Below are positions 34,362 through 46,299 of a stretch of 64,000 nucleotides of DNA, piece by piece. Position 1 is the first letter of the stretch; each line of letters starts with the position of its first letter. Source of the stretch: Cyrtodaria siliqua (lineage: Eukaryota > Mollusca > Bivalvia > Adapedonta > Hiatellidae); contig JAWPHD010000226.1 of NCBI GenBank assembly GCA_037043455.1, positions 124,001 to 188,000 of the forward strand, read 5' to 3'. Below the pieces are notes generated by a model. That model saw only the letters and a program-made list of their open reading frames with translations. It was not told the DNA's origin and ran no database searches. Position numbers and translations under genes: made by a program.

Positions 34362-37300
34362 AACAAGAGGCCCAAGAGGGCCTGTGGACGCTCTACTGGC
34401 TAAAGATAAAGTTTATGCACAAGGGGCCATAACTCTTTCAAATATCGTTCAACCAGAACATGGTGATGATATAGGCAACTAGGCTTGGTACTGATTGTCC
34501 TTGACAAGTTTCGCTGAAATCCAGCCAGAGGTTCAGGAGAACTAGTCTGTACAAAGTTAGTGTATTAAACCTTTTAAGGGGCCATAACTCTGCACACGGC
34601 AATGATAGGTGCAACTAGGCTTGGTACTGATCATCCCCATCAAGATACGTTGAAATCCAGCAAGGAGTTCAGAACAGACTAATCTGGATGTTTCTCTATT
34701 AAAACCTTTAAAGGGCCATAACTCTGACAAAAATCATTCAACCCGAATATGGCGATGATATGCACAACTAGGCTTGATACTGATCATCCTTGTCAAGTTT
34801 CGTTAAAATCCAGCCAGGGGTTCAGGAAAGCTAGCCCGGAAAATGTTTGTGTATCAAAAACCTTTAAAGGGCCATTACTCCACCAAAAATCTGTTAACCG
34901 GAATGCAACGATGATATGCACAACTAAGCTTGGTGCTGATCATCCTTGTAAAGTTTCGTTGAAATGTGGGGAGACGTTCAGGAGAATAGTCCAGACAAAG
35001 TTTGTGTATTAAAACCTTTAAAGGGCCATAACTTTGCCAAAAATCTTTCAACCGGAACACGTCAAAGATTTGCACAACTAGACCTGGAACTGATCATCCC
35101 TAAAAAGTTTTGTTTAAATCCGGACAGGGGTTCAGGAAAACTAGTCAGGACAAAGTTTGTTTATTAAAACCTTTAAAGGGACATAACTCCACCAAAATCA
35201 TTCAACTGGAACACAGTGACGATATGTACAACTAGGCTTGGTACTGATCATCCCTGAAAAATTTCAATGAAATTTGGCCATTCTACTAAATGAGGCCAAA
35301 ACATATAGCATATTTCAGAAAATGAAATCAAGGGCCATAACTCTGGTGTAAATTGTCCAATCTGGCTGGTTTTCAAACTTGTCGGAGCTTTCATTGATAG
35401 TAACAATCTGGTAAAGTTTGGTAAAGATCGGATGAAAAATGAAGACCCCATCGTATTAACAAGGCAAAATATAGCATTTTTAACTAAATCAAGGGCCATA
35501 AGTCCGCTGTTACTGGTCCGATCTGGCTCGTTTTCGAACTGTCTGAGCTTTAATTGATATTAACAATCTGGTAAAGTTTGATGAAGATCGGATGAAAAAA
35601 GAAAACCCTATCTTCTCAACGAGGCAAAAGATAGCCTTTTTTAACTAAACCAAGGGCCATAACTCCACTGTTACTAGTCCGACCTGACTGGTTTTCGAAC
35701 TTATCCGAGCTTTCATTGATATTAACAAGATGGTAAAGTTTTATAAAGATCGGATTAACAATGAAGCCCCTATCGTCTTAACGAGGCAAAATATAGCATT
35801 TTGAACTAAATCAAGGGCCATAACTCCGCTGTTACTAGTCCAATATGAATGGTTTACAAACTCGTCCGAATTTCATTGATATTAACAATCTGATAAACAT
35901 TTGGTAAATATTGGAGGAACAATGAAGCCCCTATCGTCTTAACATGGCAAAATATAGCATTTTTAATTAAATCAAGGGCCATAACTCCGCTGTTACTGGT
36001 CCGATATGGCTGGTTTCCGAACTTGTTCGAGCTTTCAATGACATTAACAATGTGGTAAAGTTTGGTAAAGATAGGATGAAAAATGAAGGCCCTATTGTCT
36101 TAACGAGGCAAAATATAGCATTTTGAACTAAATCAAGGGCCATAACTCCGCCGATACTGGTCCGACCTGGCTGGTTTTCAAACTTGTCCGAGTTTTCATT
36201 GATAGTAACAATCTGGTAAAGATTGGTAAAGATCGAGTGAAAGATGAAGGCCCTATCGTCTTAACGAGGCAACATTTAGCATTTTTAACTAAATCAAGGG
36301 CCATAACTCCGCCGATACTGGTCCAATCCGGCTGGTTTTCGAACTTGTCCGAGCTTTCATTGATATTAACAATCTGATAAAGTTTGGTAAAGATCGGATG
36401 AACAATGAAGCCTCTGTGGTTTTAACGATGCAAAATATAGCATTTTTAACTAAATCAAGGGCAATAACTCTGCTGTTAATAGTCCGATCTAGATGGTTTT
36501 CGAACTTGTCCAAGCTTTTATTGATATTAACAATCTGTGCAAGTTTGGTAAAGATCAAATAATAAATGAAGGTGCTAGTGTTCACAAGGCTTAATATGGC
36601 ATTTTTCAGCAAAACAAGGGCCATAACTCCATTGAAATTATTTCGATCTTGCCGGTTTTCGAACTAGTTTGAGCTTTCATTTATATAAAGACACTGGCAA
36701 AGTTAAGTAAAGATCCGATTAATATTGAAGGCCCTAGAGTGTTCACAAGGCGGAAAATAGCATTTTCCAGAAAAAAACAAGGGCCATAACTCCGGTGTTA
36801 CTGATCCGATTTAGCTGGTTTTCGAACTTATTCGAGCTTTCATTGATATTAACAATCTGTGCAAGTTTGGTAAAGATCAAATAATAAATGAAGGTGCTAA
36901 AGTGTTCACAAGGCCGAAAATGGCATTTTTTAGAAAAAACAAGGGCCATAACTCTAGTGTTACTGACCAAATTCAGCTCATTTTCGAACTTGTCCAAGCT
37001 ATAATTAGTATTAACAATATGTGCAAGTTTGGTAACGATCAAATAATAAATGAAGGTGCTAGAGCGTTCACAAGGCAGAAAATAGCAATTTTCAGAAAAA
37101 ACAAGGGCCATAACTCCGGTGTTATTGATCTGATTTGGCTGATTTTCGAACTTGTCCAAGCTTTCATTGATATTAACAATCTGTGCAAGTTTGGTAAAGA
37201 TCAAATAATAAATGAAGGTGCTAGAGTGTTCACAAGGCTTAATATGGCATTTTTCAGCAAAACAAGGGCCATAACTCCGGTGAAATTATTCCAATCTGGC

Positions 37301-37487
37301 TGGTTTTCGAACTTGTCCGAGCTTTCATTGATATTAACAACCTGTTAAAGTTCGGTAAAGATCGGATGAAAAATAAAGGCCCGAGAGTTGTCACAAGACA
37401 AAAGTTAACAACGGACGGACGACGGACGGACGACGGACAACTCGCCATCCCATAAGCTCTGCTGGCCTTCGGCCAGTAGAGCTAAAA
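34362..37487 (+). mobile_element. Modular element, cores 1 then 2, full-length
   Basis: Left end at 34362 with 'gctctactggctaaag'. Core 1 units fill about 34420-35270 and core 2 units about 35270-37390 (a dozen or more). The right end has (ACGG)n at about 37408-37437, 'cataagctctgctggccttcggccagtagagct' and 'aaaaa'. Several open frames on both strands (up to 153 codons) only track the core 2 period. Confidence 0.88.
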
Positions 37488-37626
37488 ACGAAAATCGGAC
37501 TCGTAGACGAATTGACTAACGGACGAACGGACGGACAAACCAACGCACAAACACCTGGATGATATTTTGATCGCTAAGTCAAGATCCGTAAACAGGTTCA
37601 AAACAAATTGCGATAACTTACTCATA

Positions 37627-38592
37627 AACAAGAGGTCAATGACCTTGAAGCTCTACTGATAGATTTTGTTAGCTAGATCAGCCATGAAAACCTGTGAAAT
37701 TTTATGAAAACAGGACCAGCACTTTCAGAGTAGTCGCCACAAGTTTTTCCTATATAACTCTGTGTAAACAAAAATGGCCATTGCAGCCATGTATGATATG
37801 AAATCAAAATAAATTTGTTTAGGGCCAACTACACGTCATGCCAGCCATTTTAGTAAAGGTTCCACATCAGTACCACTCATGGTTTTTGAGAAGTAGTGGC
37901 CGCAAATGTGTATATTTAAAATCTATTTATAAGCTATGGTGGCCATCTTGAACTTCCGGCCGACTTGAAATTTTGCTAGGATTAACTAGACATCAAGAGC
38001 AACATATTCCTGTGAAATTTCATGAAAATCCGTCAAGTACTTTCAGAGTAGTCGCTACAAGTTTTTACTATATAACTATGTAAACAAGGATGGCCACTGG
38101 CAGCCATGTTTAATGTCGAATCAAAAAAAAATTCAACAAAGACCAACATCATGACATTCTGATCATTTGAGAAAAAGTCCCATATCAATATCACTTATAG
38201 TTTTCAAGAAGCAGACGCTAAAAAATTGTTTTGTTTTTAATCTATTTTAGTCGTGGCGGACATCTTGAATTTCCGGCCAACCTGAAAATTTGCTGGGATC
38301 AACTAGAGATCAAGAGCAACATTCCTGTGAAGGTTCATGAAAATCTGTCAAGTAGTTTCAGAGGAGTAGTCGCTACAAATGTTTGCTATATAACTCTTAT
38401 GTAAACAAAGATTGCCGCTAGCCATGTTTGATCAAATCAAAGGTTTTTTTGACAAGGACCAACATAGTGTCGTGCATTTTTGCTAGGATAAACTAGTTTC
38501 ATGAAAATCCATTCAGTAGTTTCAGAGGAGTAGTCGCTACAAAAAAAGTACCACGGCATAAGCTCTGCTGAAAGATCAGTATAGCTAAAAAT
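37627..38592 (+). mobile_element. Modular element, core type 3, second copy
   Basis: Left end AACAAGAGGTCAATGACCTT, 'gctctactgat'; core units as at 11368-12647 ('gtagtcgctacaa', 'ggcggacatcttgaatttcc', 'gagcaacattcctgtgaa'); right end 'ccacggcataagctctgctgaaagatcagtatagct'. The ACGG run is lost. Confidence 0.85.
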
Positions 38593-39280
38593 GACCTTGA
38601 TTCCAGTAGCCCCAAATGCAATATCAACTTCCTTTCCATATACATGTAAGATCATGTACTGATCATTCCTTCGAAGTGGGAACTTGTCCAAGCTTTCACT
38701 GATAAGAACAATCTGGTAAAGTTTGATAAGGATCGGATGAAAAATGAAGGCCCTACCATGTTAACTAGGCCAATTTTAGAAAATCAAGGGTCATAACTCC
38801 GGTGTTAATGGCCAATCTTACTGGTTTTCAAACTTGCCCAAGCTTTCATTGATATTCACAATCAGGTTTAGATTGGATGAAAAATGAAGGCCCTATCGTC
38901 TTAACGAGGCAAAATATAGCATTTTTAAATTAATCAATGGCCATAATTCTGCTGTTACTGGTTCTATCTGGCTGGTTTTCGAACTTGTCCAAACTTCCAT
39001 TGATATCAACAATCTGGTAAAGTTTGAAAAAGATCGGGAGAAAAATGAAGGCCCTATCATGTTAAGGCAAAATATAGCAATTTTAACTAAATAAAGGGCC
39101 ATAACTTCAGTGATACTGGTCCCAACTGGCTGGTTTTTCGAATGCATCCTAGCTTTCACTGATATCAACAATTGGGTAAAGTTTGAAAAAGATCGGATAA
39201 AAATGAAAGAGCTATCATGTTAACAAGGTAAAAAGTTAAAGGACAGACTCTGGACAACTCTCCATCCCATAAGCTGTGCT
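38593..39280 (+). mobile_element. Core type 2 array lacking a left end
   Basis: About four core 2 units from about 38680 to 39230, then 'ggacagactctggacaactc' and 'cataagctgtgct', joined to a new left end at 39281. Confidence 0.7.
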
Positions 39281-39402
39281 AACAAGAGGCCCAAGAGTGC
39301 ATGTGGATAAAATGTCTCATATCAAGGGTTGTCGTCATATTGTTGCAAACAAAATTGAAAAAAAAAAACAGCAACTTAAACCCGACCCATGCTAACAATT
39401 TA
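39281..39402 (+). mobile_element. Stub of a modular element (left end only)
   Basis: AACAAGAGGCCCAAGAGTGC followed by about 100 bp of unassigned sequence, then another left-end start at 39403. Confidence 0.55.
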
Positions 39403-39415
39403 AACAAGAGGCCCT

Positions 39416-39528
39416 AGTTCTTATTTGGTATGGTTATTTAGGGACTCGAGGCACAACAATTGTATAAAATAGCCATTTATATAATTGTTGTGCCTCGAGC
39501 CCCTAAATAACCATACTAAATTAGAACT
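39416..39528. repeat. Foldback element, about 48-bp arms
   Basis: Arms 'agttcttatttggtatggttatttaggg..ctcgaggcacaacaatt' and their inverted match, with a short AT loop near 39465-39478. Inserted within the left end that starts at 39403. Confidence 0.88.
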
Positions 39529-39534
39529 GGGGTT

Positions 39535-41232
39535 GTTTTTAGTAAAAACAGATGTCTCCTATACAGGAGAAAGGGCCATAAATCCGCCAAAAATCTGCCA
39601 AAAAAACATTCAACTCGAACAGGACGAAGAACTAGGCTAGGTAATGATCATCCCTACCAATTTTCATGGAAATCCAGACAGGGGATCAGAAGTAGTCGGG
39701 ACAAAGCTTATGTAAAAAAATCATTCATCTGGAACAAGACAATGATATACACAGCCAAGTTTCGTTGAAAGCCTAATTGTGGTTGAGGAGAACTAGTCTG
39801 GACAAAGTTTGTGTATTAAAACGTTTTAGAGCCACAACTCTACCAAAAATCATTCAACCGGAACAAGGCGATGATATGCACAACTTACTGATACTGATAC
39901 TGATCATCCCTAAAAATATTCGGCCAGTTCAGAAGAGACCAATCTGGACAAAGATTGTGTATTAAAACATTTACTCCGCCAAAAATCATTCAACTGGAAC
40001 ACGGCGAAGACAAGCACAAGCAAGCTTGATACTGATCAACCTTGCCAAGTTCGCTGAAATCCGGCCAGGGGTTCAGGAGAACGAGAACGGACAGTTTGTG
40101 CATTAAAACCTATAAAGTGCCATTACTCCGCCAAAATTCTTTCAGTCGGATTACGGTGATGACATGTACAACTTGACTCGTTACTGATCAACCTTGCCAT
40201 GTTTCGCTGAAATCCGGCCAAGGGTTCAGAAGAACTAGACCGGACAAAGTTTGTGCATTAAAATCTATAATGGGAAATAAATCTGCCAAAACTCTTTCAG
40301 CCAGAACATGGTGATGACGTACAACTTGGCTTGGTACTGATCATCCCTGCAAAGTTTCGTTGAAATTCGGCCAGTGGTTGAGAACCAGTCCGGAAAAACA
40401 TTGTATACTAAAACCTTTACTCTGCCAAAATCATTCAACACGGAACATGGTGAAGATATGCACAACTAGGCTTGATACTGATCATCCCTGCAGTTTCATT
40501 GAAATTCAGTCAAATGAAGGCCCCATGGTCTTAACAAGGCTAAATACATCATTTTTAACTAAATCAAGGGCCATAACTGTGTAAGTACTAATCCCATTTG
40601 GCTGGTTTTCGAACTTGTCCAAGCTTTCATGGCTATTAACAACCTGGTAAAGTTTGGTAAAGATCGGATGAAAAATGAAGGCCCTAGAATGTTTACAAGA
40701 TAAAATATAGCAATTTTTGTTAATTCAAGGGCAATAACTCTCTTTACTGGTCCGATCTGGCTAGTTTTTGAACTCGTCCAAGCTTTCATTGATATTAACA
40801 ATCTGGTCAAGGTTGGTAAAGTTCGGTTGAAAAACAAAGGTGCTAGAGTCTTGACACCAAAAATTCAATAATTCAAGGGCAATAACTCCAGTTCTGGCTG
40901 GTTTTCGAAATAGTCTGAGCTTTCATCGGTATAAGTAATCTGGTAAAGTTTGGTACAGATCGGATCAAAAATGGAGGCGATAGAGTGTTGACAAGACAAA
41001 ATATAGCAATTTTTGTTATTTCAAGGGCAATAACTCCGACGTTTCTGGTCTGATCTGGCCATTTTTCAAACTCGTCTGAGCGTTCAATGATAATTATTAA
41101 TAATCTGGTAAAGTTAGGTAAAGATCGGATGAAAAATGGAGGCGCTAGAGTGCTGACAATACAAAATACAGCAAATTTTATTAATTCAAGGGCAATAACT
41201 GTTCCGAGCATTCATTGATATTAATAATCTAG
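39535..41232 (+). mobile_element. Cores 1 and 2 without recognised left end
   Basis: About 39565-40510 is core 1 ('gaactagtcc', 'ttggtactgatcatcc', 'cgccaaaaatcattcaa'). About 40540-41230 is core 2 ('ctggctggttttcgaac', 'aacaatctggtaaagtttgg', 'gaggcgatagagtg'). The order is again core 1 before core 2. It ends abruptly at a new left end at 41233. Confidence 0.75.
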
Positions 41233-43221
41233 AACAAGAGGCCCTGTAGACGCTCTACTGTGTAAAGATGTCATATTTAGCCTTTTCCTATATAAACTTT
41301 GGGTCGCCACGGTGGCCATTTTGATTATTGCAAGAAAAAATAAATAAATACACGCCAACCATTGTGATAAAGTTTCAACAAAATCCTTCAAAAGGATTCA
41401 GAGTGGTCATTTTGGATGACTGACGGCTGCGAAAAACATAAATCTGAGGAGGACTATCCCAAAGATCATTATGAATAAGTTTCATCAAAATCCTTCAACC
41501 GGTTTCAGAGAAAATGTCATTTTCAACCTTTTCCTATATAACTCTATGTAAACTTTGGATTGACGTGGTGGCCATTTTGATTATTCGACGATAACGAAAA
41601 ACACAAACTTGATAGAGGCTAACCCAAGGAACATGTATATGATATTTCACAAGAATGAAATAAGTGGTTTCGGAGGAGATGTCGTTTGAAATTTCCTTAA
41701 ATTTGACCTAGTTTTAGCCATGGCGGCCATCTTGGACGAATGGCGGCTGCAAAAAACACAAATCTGAGAGGAACTAACCCAAATATCGTTGTGATTAAGT
41801 GTCATCAAAATCCTTCAGCGGTTTCAGAGAAGATGTCATTTTTAACGTTTTCCTATATAACTCTATGTAAATTTTGGGTCGTCGTGGCGGCCATTTTGAT
41901 TATTCGACGATAACAAAAAACACAATCTTAATAGAGGCCAAATCAAGGAACATGTATATGATATTTCAGTAGAATGGAATCAGTGGTTTCGTAGGAGATG
42001 TCGTTTGAAATGTCCTTAAATTTGACCTAGTTTTAGACATGGAGGCCATCTTGGATGACTGGCGGCCGCGAAAAACACGTCTGAGAGAGACTATCCCAAA
42101 TATCATTGTGCTTAAGTGTCATCAAGATGTCATTTTTAACCTTTTCCTATTTAACTCTATGTAAACTTTGGGTCGCCGTGGCGGCCATTTTGATTATTTG
42201 AAGATAACGAAAAACACAAACTTGATAGAGGCTAACCCAAGGAACATATATGTGATATTTCACAAGAATGGAATAAGTGGTTTCGTCGAAGATGTCGTTT
42301 GAAATTTATTTAAATTTGACCTAGTTTTAGCTATGGTGGCCATCTTGGATGACTGGCGGCCGTAAAAAACACAAATCTGAGAGAAACTATCCCAAATATC
42401 ATTATGCTTAAAGAGGCTCTACCTATATCTTTTTGTCCACCAATTGATATTAACTTTACTTAATTATAAAGAGGACTGTGAAAAAGGTAAAAGGCAATAA
42501 TTACACCCGATGTAATATGCATTTTGCTGGGGAAAAACAGGATTGAAAAGATCGGATTTTTGAAATTGTATTCGTAATTGTTTTAAACGGCTGAGCAGCA
42601 TTTTATTCAAGATATTGTTTTGATCATAATTAATAATTTACAGAACTGGAATACGAACCATGTTTCTTCTTAGAATACTCATAAAATAGCTTTGTATACA
42701 TATAAATGCAGTAATATTGAGTATTTAATATTTTACATTATAAATCGCGTAGATATAGGTAGTGCCTCTTTAAGTTTCATCAAAATCTTTCAGGCGGTTT
42801 CAGAGATGTAAATTTTAACCTTTTCCTATATAACTCTTATTGAAACTTTGGGTCGCCGTGGCGGACATTTTTATTATTTGACGATAACGAAAAACACAAA
42901 CTTGATAGAGGCCAACCCAAGGAACATGTATATGATATTTCAGTAGAATGGAATAAGTGGTTTCGGAGATGTCGTTTGAAATTTCCTTAAATTTGACCTA
43001 GTTTTAACCATGGCGGCCATCTTGGATGACTGGCGGCCACGAAAAAAAAAAAATCTCAGAGGGGCCCTCCCAAGTAACATTGTGATGAAGTTTCATCAAA
43101 ATCCTTCAAGCAGTTTCAGAGGAGATGTCGATTTTATAAAATTGCTAACAGACGGACGGACAGACGACAGACGAAAAGTGATCGCATAAGCCCTCCTGGC
43201 CTTTGGCGAGTAGAACTAAAA
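41233..43221 (+). mobile_element. Modular element, core type 5 (about 300-bp units)
   Basis: Left end AACAAGAGGCCCTGTAGACG, 'ctctactgtgtaaag'. Units carry 'cctatataactctatgtaaa', 'gtggcggccattttgattatt', 'gaggctaacccaaggaacat', 'gtagaatggaataagtggtttc', 'ggcggccatcttggatgactgg'. Right end 'gacggacggacagacgac' and 'cataagccctcctggcctttggcgagtagaact'. Interrupted at 42412-42769 by a TTAA-flanked miniature element. Confidence 0.85.
42412..42769. mobile_element. TTAA-flanked miniature element (358 bp)
   Basis: Inverted ends AGAGGCTCTACCTATATCT and (right end inverted) AGAGGCACTACCTATATCT, 18 of 19 identical. TTAA flanks both sides (42408-42411 and 42770-42773). Other core 5 units read 'gcttaagt' at this point, giving the empty site. 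TTAA duplication is the hallmark of piggyBac-type transposition. No ORF. Confidence 0.92.
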
Positions 43222-43311
43222 ATGAAGGAGCTCGAGTGTTGACATGAAAAAGTTAACGGACAACGGACGATGGACAAAATACCATGGCATAAGCCCTATG
43301 TTGTGCTAAAA

Positions 43312-43622
43312 ATTGACAAAAAAAGAGCCCCACACTCCGTAATAGATTGTTGATTTTGATGCTGAATTGATATGCATCCTATGTTTCTAAACAATTGATT
43401 GAAAACTGTGGAGACACACAAGATATTCCAACTTCGGTAATATTAGGTGGATTTTGACGCCGAATTGATATGCACATCTTGACATCATAGGTTAGCATTC
43501 TGTAAAGTTTTGAAAAAATCGGTTGAAAACTGTGGGAGGAGACAGACACACAAATTTCTTTGGAACGAACGGACATTGCTAACACTATATATGCCACCTC
43601 ACCATTCGGTGGTGCGGGTATA
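43312..43622 (+). mobile_element. Short repeat element with GCCACC..TTCG..GGTG hairpin end
   Basis: Two units share 'gattttgatgctgaattgatatgca'-type and 'cggttgaaaactgtgg' strings. Right end 'gaacgaacggacattgc' and 'tatatgccacctcaccattcggtggtg'. Same layout as 13080-13640. Confidence 0.6.
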
Positions 43623-43623
43623 A

Positions 43624-43670
43624 AAATATGAATTGAATTGAATTGGGTTTTAAGGCGCATCAACAAATAT
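43624..43670 (-). repeat. SINE 3' tail remnant
   Basis: 'gaattgaattgaattgggtt' is the reverse complement of the AATTCAATTC tails seen at 30020 and 32775. Only the tail and a few bases of body remain. Confidence 0.5.
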
Positions 43671-43835
43671 GAATCGGGGGTCTATCGGATGTATTCACTG
43701 GATTATGCTGAAGATGTGCGGTTTAATTGTTGTAGACCTAATACTTTGAAAAATCTTAGCCTTAATCACTTGTCAGCTACAAGATAACGACCGATGCCAT
43801 GGAGATGAAACACTCACAACTCAGTTTGATCTATA

Positions 43836-44302
43836 CTGAAAGGAAAAAGAACGCAGGGTGCGTATTTCCGCTATATATTGTATGTTTAATATGCTACTGC
43901 TAATCGAATGGTACAGTGAGACATTAGGCCTGTCCTTTTAGAAAGGTTTAAACAGCACTGAACACACCAATGGTTACCCCTTTAAAGTTTCATTATCGTC
44001 AGAATGCGCATTTGGCTCAAGCAGGTGAGCAAACTTAGGCTTTAAATGTTGCAATCATTTAACATTAAATACAGTACTGAACTGGCTCAATTTTTCAAAG
44101 AGGAACTTCAGCATTTATGAATTTCTTGTTACGTGTACCGTGATTAAACCGTCTACAACATCACAGTTGTGTCCTTTCTCTTACAGCACCTATTTTTTTT
44201 ACAAAACATCTTGGGATTTCCTTGGAATATATATGGAATTAAGTGTGCAGTATATGCAATATATAGCGGAAATACGCACCCTGCCTTTCTTTTTCCTTTC
44301 AG
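43836..44302. mobile_element. Long-TIR miniature element, copy 2 (467 bp)
   Basis: CTGAAAGGAAAAAGAACGCA..TATTTCCGCTATATATTGTA at the left and its inverse at the right, flanked by TA. The interior shares 'gctaatcgaatggtaca', 'gtccttttagaaa', 'tacagtactgaactggctc' and 'aaaacatcttgggatttcctt' with copy 1 at 21735-22175. Confidence 0.9.
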
Positions 44303-44394
44303 TATAGTATGTTCCTTTCACGGAAGCTGAGAAGCAGAATTCATATCGATAACCAGACATGCCCTATATTTCAAGGTAAGACAGTGGCACAAAG

Positions 44395-44670
44395 GGAAAA
44401 GTTGAATCACCATGGCAGGTAGGTCATGCAGCATGAACCCACAATCTGTCTGCTACAAGGCTAGCAGGCTTGCCCACGCCTCCCCTAACCCACAGCATAT
44501 CAGCTACTAGGCAAGAATGTTTGCCACTATGCCACCCACAACCAATCAGCTACCAGCAAAGTATGCTCACCATTACCCGTCCATGCGTCCTAAACCCACA
44601 ACCAATCGGCTACCAGAAAAACATGCTCAACAATAACCCACCCAAGAGTCCCATCAGCCACAAGGCAAAT
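44395..44670 (+). repeat. Degenerate tandem repeat, 45-61 bp spacing
   Basis: 'cccacaaccaatcagctac' and variants at about 44439, 44489, 44534 and 44595, with 'catgctcaccat'-like strings between. The 79-codon open frame crosses these units and is not taken as a gene. Confidence 0.65.
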
Positions 44671-44961
44671 AAACCACGCCACTTTACAGATTATAAATAC
44701 AAGATGTGATAAACATGACACGAACACAAATGAATGAAACATAGCATAACAATTTATTTTCCGAAATAACTACTGTAAATTTGACAGCTGAATTGAGCTG
44801 ACAAACATTTTTACACAAACACACAATCTCCAGATATTAATTTAGGTGAATTTATATTTCAACAATTACACAAAAGGTTTCTATTTTAGATGTTGTAAAC
44901 TGCTTTTCTCAAGGCCTATCAATTTTTTTTAGTACTCTATAAATATAAATCTGCAACTTAA

Positions 44962-45233
44962 AGGGACACGCAACAATCTTTAAGTAAAAATGTTCACCTC
45001 GAATTTTATTAATCCAGTATCCCTTGGACTTTAAATTTAATAATATAATAGACAGTTTGAAGTCTTCCATGTTTCTACCTTAGCTTTGCATAATCAACAA
45101 TAAGTACTATACCAAAACAATGTGATTTGACCATATCAAATAATTATTAACAATGATCGCACAAATGCAAGTTATGTATAAAACTAACAGGAAGCTGCGA
45201 GTTTTAAACACTTTTAGATTACTGTGTGTCACT
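44962..45233. mobile_element. TTAA-flanked miniature element (272 bp)
   Basis: Left AGGGACACGCAACAATCT and, inverted from the right, AGTGACACACAGTAATCT; both flanked by TTAA. Diverged relatives of its interior occur at about 27410-27675 and 19590-19890 (both in LRRC61 introns). Confidence 0.8.
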
Positions 45234-45349
45234 TTAAATATGAAATGAATTCAAGTACAGAGATCTATTTGTTCAAGTTGTAAACAAAACAAGTTCCTTG
45301 GCTCTTAAATTACCGAAAATAACCAGTTTCGCAGGGTCAATACCAAGGG

Positions 45350-45499
45350 CTATTCCATAAAACACATGGGACCCCAGGAAGGCACTGTTGACTTTGAACA
45401 CCTACACAGAAATGCAAACTTGAGTTTAAAGAACCAAATTTCAGAAAAAGGGTTCACTCTGTGTTCCTTCCTGGGGTCCTGGGTGTTTTAATGCAATAG
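45350..45499. repeat. Short inverted-repeat element
   Basis: 'ctattccataaaacacatgg' with 'gaccccaggaagg' is mirrored by 'ccttcctggggtcc' with 'tgggtgttttaatgcaatag'. Arms of about 40 bp, loop about 70 bp. Confidence 0.75.
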
Positions 45500-46299
45500 T
45501 CATTACATAGAGAGAAACAAAAATGTGTTCAAATCTTCATCTTTACAGAATATAACAAATCTTTCTGACATTCTTCCCTGTTCTGATATTCTTCCCTGAA
45601 GTTTTAATTTAGACCTCAATATTATCTTCCACCTTGTATCGTCTATGATGGGAAGTGAAATTTCAAGATTATTTCATCATGTACTAGTATATCATATAAC
45701 TATATAACTGCAAACATCCAACACATACGCACACATTATAATGTATGGGAGGTATCACTGCAACTAGAGGTACAGTACCAAAGAAATAAAGTTGTACAAG
45801 CCCAAGATCAGAACTAAACTGTATCTCCTGCATGAAAAATGATCGCTGTTCAAATCCTTTGCTCTAACATAATACATCCCCCACCCACACCTCAATCTGC
45901 AGTGATTCCCCATGTCGTGAAAAAAAGCATAATTGTGATTATACAAAGATCGAAAAAAGTATAACAAATAATTGTGCCAAATTATTTCCATCAAATGCTT
46001 CCATTTATACACAAGATTTATAAATCTAGCTAATTTCTTTGATGAGAATTTAAGTTTCTTTATATAAAAGCCAAGATTTTCTTCTACACGTGACACCACT
46101 TGCTTTTTGTAACCTCTCATTTTCAATAAATGTATCTTAACACTTACATGTATCTAAATAACAATATTGACAGTAATTCCACATGGTTATTTAGTAGTAT
46201 TTGCAAATTCTCATTTAAACTGATGCAGATATTTCACTACTGTAGTTAACATTAATACATTCCTGCAAGTTTATATTATAGAAGATCTCACACCAACGG
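45500..46299. other. Non-coding, nothing recognised
   Basis: The 120-codon minus-strand frame at 45764-46126 has no recognisable domain and lies downstream of ENSA in AT-rich sequence. I do not call it. Confidence 0.5.

Noticed and set aside
36743..37348. Reading frames of 148-153 codons on both strands
   Set aside because: Both strands are open over the same core 2 units and the peptides repeat with the core period. They reflect low stop content of the repeat.
45764..46126. 120-codon minus-strand frame
   Set aside because: No recognisable domain, AT-rich composition, and no splice or neighbour context supporting a gene.
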